This document shows, in pieces, positions 25,477-34,516 of a stretch of DNA of 64,000 nucleotides. The stretch lies in the NCBI GenBank assembly GCA_905234455.1, contig CAJOIH010000007.1, forward strand, positions 1 through 64,000, written 5' to 3'. This DNA comes from an uncultured Bacteroidales bacterium (GTDB taxonomy: Bacteria; Bacteroidota; Bacteroidia; Bacteroidales; F082). The number at the start of each line of letters is the position of its first letter. The stretch's first letter is position 1. A program made the position numbers and the translations under genes. The notes under the pieces are model-generated. The model worked only from the letters and a program-made list of their open reading frames with translations, was not told the origin of the DNA and did not search any database.

Positions 25477-27036
25477 ATGCTATTACTCAACTCTTTAACC
25501 ATTATCATCCCCGTAGCAGCCCTTGTTGTAGGGCTTGCCATAGGATATCTTGTCACGGCCACCTTGCTCAAGAAAGCCGTGACCAAGGAGGCCGATGCCT
25601 ACCTTGAGGAAGCCAAGGAAAAAGCCGAAGTCATCAAGAAAGAGCGCATCCTTCAGGCGAAGGAGAAGTTCCTCCAGCTGAAGGACGAGCACGAAAAGGC
25701 CTGCAACGAGCGCAAGCGCGAGTTGCAGAAGACCGAGACCAAGGTAAACCAGATGCAGCAGCAGGCCAACCAGAAGATGGAGGAGATCCAGCGCAAGGGC
25801 AAGGAGATCCAAGCCGCCCAGGACAAGCTGGCTGCCCAGCAGGAGGCCATCAGCAAGCGCAAGGCCGATCTGGACCGTGTCTTCGAGGAAGAGTCGAAGA
25901 AGCTGGAAAGCATCTCCGGCCTTTCGGTCAAAGAGGCCAAGGACCAATTGATCGAACTGGTCAAGGACGACGCCAAGGCCGAGGCCATGGTGTATGTGAA
26001 GGAGATCACCGAGGACGCCAAGATGACTGCCCAGCAGGAGGCCAAGAAGATCGTGTTGGAGACCATCCAGCGCACCGCTGCTGAGACTGCCATCGAGAAC
26101 ACGGTGAGCGTGGCCACCATTGAGAACGACGACATGAAGGCCCGCATCATCGGTCGCGAAGGCCGTAACATCCGCGCCCTCGAGGCGCTCACTGGCGTCG
26201 AGATCATCATCGACGACACTCCGGGTGCCATCCTACTCTCCGGATTCGACCCCGTCCGCCGCGAAATCGCCCGTCTGTCGCTCCAGAAGCTCATCACCGA
26301 CGGCCGCATCCACCCCGCCCGTATCGAAGAGGTGGTCCACAAGGTGGAGAAGCAGGTGGAACAGGAGATCATCGAGACAGGCAAACGCACCGTCATCGAC
26401 CTTGGCATCCACAACATGGCCGCCGACCTCATCAAGATGATCGGTCGCATGAAATACCGTTCCTCTTACGGTCAGAACCTCTTGCAGCACTCCGTGGAGG
26501 TCGCCAAGCTCAGCGCCACCATGGCCGCTGAACTGGGACTGAACCCCAAGACCGCCAAGCGTGCCGGTCTGCTCCACGACCTTGGCAAGGTGGCCGAGAA
26601 CGAGGAAGAGCTGCCGCACGCCATCCTCGGCATGAAGGTCGCTGAGAAGTTCAAGGAGAAACCCGATGTATGCAACGCCATCGGCGCCCACCACGACGAG
26701 ATCGAGATGGATACCCTCATCGCCCCCATCGTTCAGGTGTGCGACGCCATCTCAGGCGCACGTCCCGGTGCCCGTCGCGAGGTGGTCGAGGCCTACATTC
26801 AGCGCCTCAACAAGCTGGAGGAGATGGCCATGAGCTATCCGGGCGTGGTAAAGACCTATGCCATCCAGGCAGGCCGCGAGCTGCGCGTCATCGTGGGAGC
26901 CGACAAGGTCACCGACCAAGACGCCGACCGCATCGCCTACGACCTCTCGAAACAGATCCAGAACGAGATGACCTACCCAGGCCAGATCAAGATCACCGTC
27001 ATCCGAGAGACCCGCGCGGTGAGTTACGCGAAATGA
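25477..27036 (+). CDS. rny: Ribonuclease Y
   Basis: A 519-residue endoribonuclease that starts mRNA decay. It has an N-terminal membrane helix (about residues 5-27), a long coiled coil rich in Lys/Glu/Gln (about 30-190), a KH RNA-binding domain ([20 protein letters not shown]) and an HD metal-dependent domain with [18 protein letters not shown] and AIGAHHDE. Length and order are standard. A strong hairpin terminator follows three bases after the stop. The upstream structured RNA ends 36 bases before its ATG. Confidence 0.97.
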   Translation: MLLLNSLTIIIPVAALVVGLAIGYLVTATLLKKAVTKEADAYLEEAKEKAEVIKKERILQAKEKFLQLKDEHEKACNERKRELQKTETKVNQMQQQANQKMEEIQRKGKEIQAAQDKLAAQQEAISKRKADLDRVFEEESKKLESISGLSVKEAKDQLIELVKDDAKAEAMVYVKEITEDAKMTAQQEAKKIVLETIQRTAAETAIENTVSVATIENDDMKARIIGREGRNIRALEALTGVEIIIDDTPGAILLSGFDPVRREIARLSLQKLITDGRIHPARIEEVVHKVEKQVEQEIIETGKRTVIDLGIHNMAADLIKMIGRMKYRSSYGQNLLQHSVEVAKLSATMAAELGLNPKTAKRAGLLHDLGKVAENEEELPHAILGMKVAEKFKEKPDVCNAIGAHHDEIEMDTLIAPIVQVCDAISGARPGARREVVEAYIQRLNKLEEMAMSYPGVVKTYAIQAGRELRVIVGADKVTDQDADRIAYDLSKQIQNEMTYPGQIKITVIRETRAVSYAK

Positions 27037-27038
27037 CC

Positions 27039-27075
27039 TTTAGGGCGGACCTGAGTGCCGCCCTAAATTTTTTTT
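27039..27075 (+). terminator. Intrinsic terminator after rny
   Basis: TTTAGGGCGG (27039-27048) and CCGCCCTAAA (27058-27067) form a perfect 10-bp stem with a 9-base loop, followed by eight Ts. Confidence 0.9.
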
Positions 27076-27120
27076 CAAAATTTTTGAAACATTTCCTTTG
27101 TGGTGTTACTTTAGGTTGCC

Positions 27121-28383
27121 ATGAAGGAAATGTTTTTATATTATTTGTGGGAAAACCGGCTGCTCAAAGGGGCGTTACAGACCCTATCGGGGCAGCCGGT
27201 GGAGGTGGTCTGTCCCGGGTATCGCAACACCGATTCGGGGCCCGACTACCTGGAGGCGAAGATCCGTTTGGGAGGCCAGCTGTGGGCAGGCCATGTGGAG
27301 ATTCATGTGAGGACGAGTGACTGGTTACGGCATGGCCACCAGCACGACAAGGCTTACCGCAACGTCGTGTTGCATGTGGTGTATGAGCATGACAGTTCCG
27401 TGAACGACATCCCCGTGCTGGTGTTGAAGGGGCATTTCGACCCAACACTTTACAGCCAGTACCACAACTTGGTGAGCGCCCAACGCTGGATTGCCTGCGA
27501 GCGCAGGCTTGACGAGGTACAGGCTTTCACCAGAAGCACTTGGTTGGAGCGCATGGCCATAGAACGCTTGCAGGAGAAGGCCAAGAATGTTGACAAACTA
27601 TTGAAATCCAACAAGTTCGATTGGGAAGACACCCTCTATCGGTTGTTGTTGCGCTTTTTGGGGATGAAGGTCAACAACGAGGCATTCGAGTCGTTGGCTG
27701 GGCTCCTCCCCTTCAAGACGCTGCTGAAGCATGCCGACCAGCCGGTCCAGCTGGAGGCCATGCTTTTCGGCTGTGCCGGATTTCTACAGATAGAGAGCGA
27801 CGAGGAATATCCCTTGCTGCTCAAACGCGAATATGAAGCAATGAAAGCCAAATTCAACCTGCTCTCCCTGCCCGTGGAACGATGGAAGTTCATGAGGATG
27901 CGGCCCGTGAACTTCCCCACGGTGCGCCTTGCCCAGCTGGCACAGATGATCCACAGGCATGGCACGCTGTTCTCGAAGGTAAAAGAGGCGGCCACGATAG
28001 AAGAGATCAGGGCACTGTTCGATGTAAAGGCTTCATCATACTGGGACACGCATTTCCGGTTCTCCGTCGTAGGTTCGTACAAGCCGAAACACCTGGGCGA
28101 GGGCATCACCGATGTGTTGGTGATCAATGCCGTGGTTCCCCTACTCTTTTGCTATGGCAAGTTCCATCAAGACGAGGGCTGTTGCGAGAAAGCACTCCGT
28201 TTCCTCGAGCAGACTGCCGCCGAGGACAACACCATCGTTAGGCATTTCATTGCCAGGGGCTTAGTGCCTCACAATGCCATGCAGTCACAGGCGCTGCTGC
28301 ATCTCTATCCTATTTATTGTCGACGGAAACGTTGCCTGGAATGCAGCATCGGGAATATTTTATTGCAAAGCAATAAAAACTAA
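27121..28383 (+). CDS. DUF2851 family protein
   Basis: A 420-residue protein matching the DUF2851 family of Bacteroidetes, recognised by YLWENRLLKG at the start, PGYRNTDSGPDYLEAKIR, and AGHVEIHVRTSDW. The GPDYLEAKI...GHVEIH pattern resembles the acidic, metal-binding core of PD-(D/E)xK nucleases, but that is an inference. A cysteine cluster (CRRKRCLECSIG) ends the protein. No function is established to my knowledge. A strong terminator lies upstream, so it has its own promoter, which I could not locate with confidence. Confidence 0.8.
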   Translation: MKEMFLYYLWENRLLKGALQTLSGQPVEVVCPGYRNTDSGPDYLEAKIRLGGQLWAGHVEIHVRTSDWLRHGHQHDKAYRNVVLHVVYEHDSSVNDIPVLVLKGHFDPTLYSQYHNLVSAQRWIACERRLDEVQAFTRSTWLERMAIERLQEKAKNVDKLLKSNKFDWEDTLYRLLLRFLGMKVNNEAFESLAGLLPFKTLLKHADQPVQLEAMLFGCAGFLQIESDEEYPLLLKREYEAMKAKFNLLSLPVERWKFMRMRPVNFPTVRLAQLAQMIHRHGTLFSKVKEAATIEEIRALFDVKASSYWDTHFRFSVVGSYKPKHLGEGITDVLVINAVVPLLFCYGKFHQDEGCCEKALRFLEQTAAEDNTIVRHFIARGLVPHNAMQSQALLHLYPIYCRRKRCLECSIGNILLQSNKN

Positions 28384-28395
28384 GTGTTTTTTTCT

Positions 28396-28403
28396 TATTT
28401 TTG
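28396..28403 (+). promoter_or_regulatory. Predicted -7 box for the OPT transporter
   Basis: TATTTTTG matches TAnnTTTG, 42 bases before the ATG at 28445. The -33 region is not convincing. Confidence 0.42.
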
Positions 28404-28444
28404 TCGGTTTTTGAACGGTTTCTGAAAAATCAACACTCGACAAT

Positions 28445-30448
28445 ATGGAAAACGACCAATTCAAACTGCCCGAGAATGCCCAACGTGAGCTGAAGCCGGG
28501 CGAGGAGTACGAGCCCATCCTCTCGAAAAACAAGAAATACCAGGAGATCACCGTGTGGTCGGTATGCATCGGCCTGGTGATGACCATCCTGTTTTCGGCT
28601 GCTGCCGCCTATCTCGGCCTGAAGGTCGGACAGGTGTTCGAGGCCGCCATCCCGATTGCCATTATCGCCATCGGCCTCACGGGACTGGCCCGCAAGAACG
28701 ACGCCCTTTCCCAGAACGTCATCATCCAGAGCATCGGTGGATGTTCGGGCGGCGTGGTAGCTGGTGCCATCTTCACCTTGCCGGCACTTTACATCCTGCA
28801 AGGCAAGGGTTATCAAATCGAAATCAACTTCTGGCAGGTGTTCATCGCCTCTCTTTTGGGTGGCATCCTGGGCATCCTGTTCCTCATCCCCTTCCGCAAG
28901 TACTTCGTGAAGGAACAGCACGGCAAGTTCCCCTTCCCCGAAGCCACAGCCACCACCCAGGTGCTGGTCAGCGGACAGAAGAAGGGCAAGGACTCCCTGC
29001 TGCTCGTCGTCAGCGGCTTGATCGGCGGTTTGTACGACTTCATCGTATCGACCTTCGGTTGGTGGTCGGAGACCCTCACCACCCGCATGATGGGTTGGGG
29101 TGCAACCTTGGCTGACAAAGCCAAGTTGATGTTCAAGGTGAACACTGGCGCCGCCGTACTAGGTCTGGGTTACATCATCGGACTGAAGTACGCCTTCATC
29201 ATCTGCTGCGGCTCCCTGCTGGTATGGTTCATCATCATCCCGGGCATGAACCTCATCTGGGGTGACCAGATCATCGACCTGATGAATGCCGGCGTCACCT
29301 CCACCATCGGCTCCATGGCCCCCGAGGAGATCTTCAAGAACTACGCACGCCACATTGGCATCGGCGGCATCGCCATGGCCGGTGTGATCAGCATCATCAA
29401 GTCGTGGAAAGTCATCAAGTCGTCGGTAAGCCTTGCCGCCAACGAGTTCAAGGGCAAGAAAGCCAATGCCGAGCCCGTCGACCGCACCCAGCAGGATCTC
29501 TCCATGAAGACCGTCGTCATCGGTATCGTGGCTGTGCTCATCGTCACCTTCCTGTTCTTCTGGTTCGGTGTGGTGCATAACTTCGGCCATGCCTTGATCG
29601 GCATCCTGGTGGTTGCCGTCATCGCTTTCCTGTTCACCACGGTTGCTGCCAACGCCATTGCCATTGTGGGCAGCAACCCGGTGAGTGGCATGACGCTGAT
29701 GACATTGATCCTGGCTTCGTTGGTGATGGTCGCCGCTGGACTGAGTGGTCCGCAAGGCATGACCGCCACCCTCATCATCGGGGGCGTGGTTTGCACGGCT
29801 TTGGCTGTCGCAGGCGCCTTCATCACCGACTTGAAGGTGGGCTATTGGATTGGCACAACGCCCAAGAAGCAGGAGCTCTGGAAGTTCGTTGGCGTGGCAG
29901 TGGCCGCTGCTACCGTCGCCGGTGTCATCATGATTTTGAACAAGGCCTATGGCTTTGTGGGCGACGGTGCCTTAGTGGCGCCTCAAGCCAACGCCATGTC
30001 GGCCGTCATCGAACCGATGATGTCGGGGGGCAACGCTCCCTGGCTGCTTTATGGCATCGGTGCTGCCATCGCCTTGATTCTCAACTTCTGCAAGGTGCCG
30101 GCACTGCCATTCGCTCTGGGCATGTTCATCCCCATCGACCTCAATATCCCCTTGCTCATCGGCGGCGCCGTTTCATGGTTCGTCAGCAGCCGCAGCAAGG
30201 AACAGAAGCTCAACGACGCCTGTTACAACCGTGGCACCCTCATCGCCTCAGGCTTCATCGCCGGCGGTGCCTTGATGGGTGTGGTGAGTGCCATCTTGAA
30301 GTTCTGCAACGTGAATGCCACCGCGGTCACTGCCGACGGCACCCCGTTCGCCGAGCTGCCCGTAGCCGGCCTCATCGCCTTGGTGATGTACATCGCCATC
30401 ATCGTTTACATGATTTGGGATTCAAAACGCGCAAAAGTGGAGGAATAA
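28445..30448 (+). CDS. OPT family oligopeptide transporter
   Basis: A 667-residue inner-membrane protein with about 15 hydrophobic segments, recognised as a prokaryotic OPT (oligopeptide transporter) family member: SVCIGLVMTILFSAAAAYLG near the start, IQSIGGCSGGVVAGAIF, FPFPEATATTQVLVSG and GMTLMTLI later. OPT proteins import small peptides or, in some branches, metal chelates by cation coupling. The next gene, five bases on, encodes a secreted C10 protease, which would supply peptides; with PepT this suggests a peptide-feeding route. The substrate is inferred from family and context. Confidence 0.9.
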   Translation: MENDQFKLPENAQRELKPGEEYEPILSKNKKYQEITVWSVCIGLVMTILFSAAAAYLGLKVGQVFEAAIPIAIIAIGLTGLARKNDALSQNVIIQSIGGCSGGVVAGAIFTLPALYILQGKGYQIEINFWQVFIASLLGGILGILFLIPFRKYFVKEQHGKFPFPEATATTQVLVSGQKKGKDSLLLVVSGLIGGLYDFIVSTFGWWSETLTTRMMGWGATLADKAKLMFKVNTGAAVLGLGYIIGLKYAFIICCGSLLVWFIIIPGMNLIWGDQIIDLMNAGVTSTIGSMAPEEIFKNYARHIGIGGIAMAGVISIIKSWKVIKSSVSLAANEFKGKKANAEPVDRTQQDLSMKTVVIGIVAVLIVTFLFFWFGVVHNFGHALIGILVVAVIAFLFTTVAANAIAIVGSNPVSGMTLMTLILASLVMVAAGLSGPQGMTATLIIGGVVCTALAVAGAFITDLKVGYWIGTTPKKQELWKFVGVAVAAATVAGVIMILNKAYGFVGDGALVAPQANAMSAVIEPMMSGGNAPWLLYGIGAAIALILNFCKVPALPFALGMFIPIDLNIPLLIGGAVSWFVSSRSKEQKLNDACYNRGTLIASGFIAGGALMGVVSAILKFCNVNATAVTADGTPFAELPVAGLIALVMYIAIIVYMIWDSKRAKVEE

Positions 30449-30452
30449 CAAT

Positions 30453-33400
30453 ATGAAAAGAACAAGCATTATTATTGGAATCATCCTAATGACTGCCCTG
30501 CCGCTGACGGCTGCGCATGTCACCCCCAAAACCGCCCGCCAAGTGGCGACCACCTTCTTGAACAACAACGGAGCCAAAGCCGCCCAACTCACCGACCTTA
30601 CCAAGGCGGCAGGCTTCCCCAACCTCTATATCTTCAACGCCGAAGAAGGCTTTGTGGTGATGTCGGCCGATGACTGCGTACGACCCATCTTGGGTTACTC
30701 CCTGACGGGAACCTTCAAGGTAGAGGACATGCCTGAAAACATCAGTTCCTGGTTGCAAAGCTATAGTGATGGTATCCAGGGTGCCATCGACCATCAGATG
30801 AGGGCCTCTGACGAAACGGCGAAGCTCTGGAAGGATCTCCTGAACGGAAATCCTAACACAGCCAAAGCCACTGTTATCGTCGGCCCGCTGATTCAAACCC
30901 ATTGGGACCAGGGTTCCCCATACAACGACCTCTGTCCGTCCCACTCTGCCACAGGCTGTGTAGCCACTGCCATGGCCCAGGTGATGAAATACTGGAACTA
31001 TCCTTCACACGGCATAGGCTCACATTCCTACATCCCAGAAAGCAATCCCTCCCTCGGCGAACAATACGCTGACTTCAACTCCACCAATTATGATTGGGAT
31101 AACATGACCAACTCCTATACCGGTTCGAGCACCACTGCCCAGAAGCAGGCCGTGGCCACTTTAATGTACCATTGCGGCGTCTCCATCGACATGGATTACG
31201 GTCCAACCAGCGGAGCCCCCACCCTCCTTGTTGCCGATGCTTTGAAAGCCTATTTCGGTTATCCTTCTGAAGTCACCCACATCTCACGTTATGAATATAA
31301 CGATGCCGACTGGATTGCTTTGTTGAAGAGCGAACTGGATCTGTTAAGACCCATTCAGTATCATGGCAGCGGCAGTGGCGGTGGTCACTCTTTTGTGTGT
31401 GATGGGTACGATAGCGACAACTATTTCCATTTCAATTGGGGTTGGAGCGGAAGGTGCGATGCTTATTACACCATCAACAACTTGAATCCCGGCCCTGGAG
31501 GGACAGGCTCAGGTGCTTATGGCATCTACAACGACAATCAAGGCGGCATCTTCGGAGTCCATACACCATCCCCTGCTTGTACTGCCAGCGAGCCCTCTGG
31601 GTTGGCTTTCACCCAAAATGGCCGCAATGTCACGTTAAGCTGGTCAGTGGCTAGCGGAGCAGCGAGTTACAACATCTACCGCGACTTCATCCGCATCAAC
31701 AACACCACTGCCAACTCCTTTACTGAAACGGCCCCCTACGGAACCCATGTCTATCATGTGCGCAGTGTGGATTCAAACGATGTGTTGTCCCTTTCCTCCA
31801 ACACGATCACTGTAACGGTTGCTTATCCGTTGCCGGTGGTCGATGACCTGTCGGCTACCTTGACTGGAAGCAATGCCCAGCTCACGTGGACCGCTCCGGG
31901 ATGGTGCTATCCGGAAACCCCATCCGAAATCCTCAATTACGGAAATGGGGATACCGACTATACCTGGCCTTGTAATTATTATGCACACAAGCATCCCGCC
32001 TCCAGTTTGACTGCCTATAGCGGGATGATTCTCTATAAGATATCGACACTTATCCTTTACTCGGGCGACTATGCTGCCTATGTTTACGTAGGAACCACCA
32101 GCGACGACCAACCTGAAACATTAGTTGCCAGCACAGAGATCAACCCTGTTTCCTTATTCGATACCTGGATTGATCTGGATCTAAACACTCCTGTCGTGAT
32201 CGACCCTGGGCAAGACCTATGGATTGTCATCAAGTGCGCCAACACCGGTCAATTGTACTGTGCTCCCAGTTTCGATTTATCCAGCTACAATGCCAATGCC
32301 TGTTACGGAGGGGATTTACCCAATGAATTGTACAATGCCCCTTCTTCCTATCCTTTCTCCTGGTATATCAACGCCTGTCTTTCCGATGGCTCCTACACCT
32401 ATAATCTCTATCGTGACAATGTGAAGGTTGCCAACAATCTCGCTGCGACCACTAGCCTTGCCACCCTGAGCAACAACGGAACCAATCGGTTCACTGTGAA
32501 GACCAATTACTCTGATGGCGAAACCCCAGCCTCCAACATGATAGGGCTTGCCAAAGGCACCGCTACCCTTGCCACACTTGAACTAGGGAGCAACGACATG
32601 ATGACCCTCACCAGCGGTAGCACCCTCACCGTCAGTGGGGCGCTCAGCAACACTGAAGCCGCCAACCTTATCATCGAGGACGGTGCACAGCTCGTGCACA
32701 ACACCGCCGGCGTAAAAGCCACGGTGAAGAAAAACGCCGAAGCTTATACCGCCGATGACAACGGATGGTATTTCATCGCTTCGCCTGTCATGGAAAACAT
32801 TACCCCCAGTGTTGCAAATGGCCTGATTAGCGGCAGCTACGACCTTTATTACTACAATGAGCCGAACCAGCTGTGGAAGAACTATAAAGCGGCTGCCTTC
32901 AACCTCGTTTCGAAACAAGGCTATCTCTATGCCAACAATACCAACACTACGCTGAAATTTGAAGGCACCCTCACGCCCAGCAACAGCCCCGTTAGCCTCA
33001 CGGGATTGAGTCATAGCGCCTCCGAGCTGAACGGCTTCAACCTGGTGGGCAACCCCTTTGCCTGCAACGCCACCATCAACCAGGACTGCTACGTCATCGA
33101 TGGCGGCAACGTGGTGCTGGCCTCCAGTGCCAAGACTATCGCCCCCGGTGAAGGCGTCTTCGTGAAAGCCACCTCCGACGAATACACCGTGACCTTCTCC
33201 AGATCCGGAGCCAAGTCGAACGAGTCCCCAGCATCACTCGACCTCGTACTCACCCAAAAAGAGCGCACCCTCGACCGCGTGCGTGTCCGTCTGAATGAAG
33301 GCGTCGGCATGGAGAAATTCAACCTCGAAGGACAAGAAGGAGCCCGCCTCACAATCAGCCAAAACGGCCAAGACTATGCAGTAGCCTACCTCGAAGCATC

Positions 33401-33773
33401 TAACGAGCTGCCCCTGAATTTCAAAGCCGTCGAAAACGGCACCTATACCCTCCGTATGGAAGACCTTGGTCTCCAGTTGGAATACCTCCATCTGGTGGAC
33501 CATCTCACCGGCGCCGACATCGACCTGCTGCAATGCCCGAGCTACAGCTTCGAGGCTCAGACCAGCGACTATGAAGCCAGATTCCAGCTGAGGTTTACCG
33601 AAGACATCCCTGCCGGCGACGACTTTGAATTCATCGACGGGAAGACCCAGATCCTCGACCTGACCGGGCGTGTGGTCGCCACCCACCGTCACACCCAGTT
33701 GGCACCGGGCATCTACCTCCTACGGACCGTCAACGGCAACGAAACCAGCACCCAGAAAATCATCATCAAATAA
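30453..33773 (+). CDS. Streptopain-like C10 cysteine protease with T9SS domain
   Basis: A 1106-residue secreted protein. In order: signal peptide (about residues 1-20); an inhibitory pro-domain (VTPKTARQVATTFLNNNG onward); a C10 papain-fold domain with the nucleophile in HSATGCVATAMAQVMKYWNY and the catalytic His in GGHSFVCDGYD; a fibronectin III-like domain (about 375-455); further beta domains; and a C-terminal T9SS sorting domain (ILDLTGRVVATHRH to TSTQKIIIK). Relatives include streptococcal SpeB and Bacteroides/Porphyromonas C10 proteases. It would degrade proteins outside the cell after pro-domain removal. It sits directly after the OPT transporter gene and seven bases before pyrH. Confidence 0.92.
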   Translation: MKRTSIIIGIILMTALPLTAAHVTPKTARQVATTFLNNNGAKAAQLTDLTKAAGFPNLYIFNAEEGFVVMSADDCVRPILGYSLTGTFKVEDMPENISSWLQSYSDGIQGAIDHQMRASDETAKLWKDLLNGNPNTAKATVIVGPLIQTHWDQGSPYNDLCPSHSATGCVATAMAQVMKYWNYPSHGIGSHSYIPESNPSLGEQYADFNSTNYDWDNMTNSYTGSSTTAQKQAVATLMYHCGVSIDMDYGPTSGAPTLLVADALKAYFGYPSEVTHISRYEYNDADWIALLKSELDLLRPIQYHGSGSGGGHSFVCDGYDSDNYFHFNWGWSGRCDAYYTINNLNPGPGGTGSGAYGIYNDNQGGIFGVHTPSPACTASEPSGLAFTQNGRNVTLSWSVASGAASYNIYRDFIRINNTTANSFTETAPYGTHVYHVRSVDSNDVLSLSSNTITVTVAYPLPVVDDLSATLTGSNAQLTWTAPGWCYPETPSEILNYGNGDTDYTWPCNYYAHKHPASSLTAYSGMILYKISTLILYSGDYAAYVYVGTTSDDQPETLVASTEINPVSLFDTWIDLDLNTPVVIDPGQDLWIVIKCANTGQLYCAPSFDLSSYNANACYGGDLPNELYNAPSSYPFSWYINACLSDGSYTYNLYRDNVKVANNLAATTSLATLSNNGTNRFTVKTNYSDGETPASNMIGLAKGTATLATLELGSNDMMTLTSGSTLTVSGALSNTEAANLIIEDGAQLVHNTAGVKATVKKNAEAYTADDNGWYFIASPVMENITPSVANGLISGSYDLYYYNEPNQLWKNYKAAAFNLVSKQGYLYANNTNTTLKFEGTLTPSNSPVSLTGLSHSASELNGFNLVGNPFACNATINQDCYVIDGGNVVLASSAKTIAPGEGVFVKATSDEYTVTFSRSGAKSNESPASLDLVLTQKERTLDRVRVRLNEGVGMEKFNLEGQEGARLTISQNGQDYAVAYLEASNELPLNFKAVENGTYTLRMEDLGLQLEYLHLVDHLTGADIDLLQCPSYSFEAQTSDYEARFQLRFTEDIPAGDDFEFIDGKTQILDLTGRVVATHRHTQLAPGIYLLRTVNGNETSTQKIIIK

Positions 33774-33779
33774 GACATC

Positions 33780-34487
33780 ATGAAATACAATCGCGTTTTA
33801 CTGAAATTGAGCGGCGAAGCCCTCATGGGCAGCCAACAATACGGCATCGACCCACAACGTCTCAACGACTATGCCGATGAGATCATCGAGGCCGCCAAAA
33901 CCGGCGTGCAGATTGGCATCGTCATCGGCGGAGGGAATATCTTCCGCGGCTTGCAAGGAGCCTCCAAGGGCATGGACCGTATCCAAGGCGACTATATGGG
34001 CATGCTTGCTACCGTCATCAACTCGATGGCCATGCAAAGCACCCTCCAAGGCAAGGGCCAAAAAGCCACATTGCTCTCCGGCCTTTACATCGACCGCATC
34101 GCCGACACCATGAGTTCCGCCAAAGCCATCCGTCTGCTTGAAGAAGGCCACATCGTACTGATGGGTGCCGGCACCGGCAATCCCTTCTTCACCACGGACA
34201 CCGGTAGCGCCCTTCGTGCCGTGGAGATCAAAGCCGACATCATCCTCAAAGGCACCCGCGTCGACGGCATCTACACCGCCGACCCCGAGAAAGACCCCAC
34301 CGCCACCAAGTTCGACCATATCACTTACGACGAGGCCTATCAACGCAACCTCAAGGTGATGGACATGACTGCCTTCACCATGTGCAAGGAGAACAACATG
34401 CCCATGTATGTATTCGACATGAATACCAAGGGGAATTTGCTCAAGGTGCTCAGAGGGGAAGAGATCGGCACACTTGTGACGAAATAA
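33780..34487 (+). CDS. pyrH: UMP kinase
   Basis: A 235-residue hexameric-type UMP kinase making UDP from UMP and ATP. The amino acid kinase fold shows LLKLSGEALMG, GIVIGGGNIFRG and the late GTRVDGIYTADPEKDP. Length is normal. It is preceded by the protease gene and followed after seven bases by a membrane glycosyltransferase whose start lies in a GGAAAGTGGAAAAGG repeat, so co-transcription is likely without a shared pathway. In many bacteria pyrH lies next to frr; here frr follows after one intervening gene. Confidence 0.97.
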   Translation: MKYNRVLLKLSGEALMGSQQYGIDPQRLNDYADEIIEAAKTGVQIGIVIGGGNIFRGLQGASKGMDRIQGDYMGMLATVINSMAMQSTLQGKGQKATLLSGLYIDRIADTMSSAKAIRLLEEGHIVLMGAGTGNPFFTTDTGSALRAVEIKADIILKGTRVDGIYTADPEKDPTATKFDHITYDEAYQRNLKVMDMTAFTMCKENNMPMYVFDMNTKGNLLKVLRGEEIGTLVTK

Positions 34488-34516
34488 GCGGAAAGTGGAA
34501 AAGGGAACGCGGAAAG
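34488..34516. repeat. GCGGAAAGTGGAAAAGGGAACGCGGAAAG repeat at the start of a GT-C gene
   Basis: The purine-rich segment begins directly after the pyrH stop, and GCGGAAAG occurs at both ends. The GTG start of the next gene (34495) lies within it and the repeat encodes the first residues. A similar GGAGAACGGAAAG forms a terminator arm at 37008. Confidence 0.55.
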
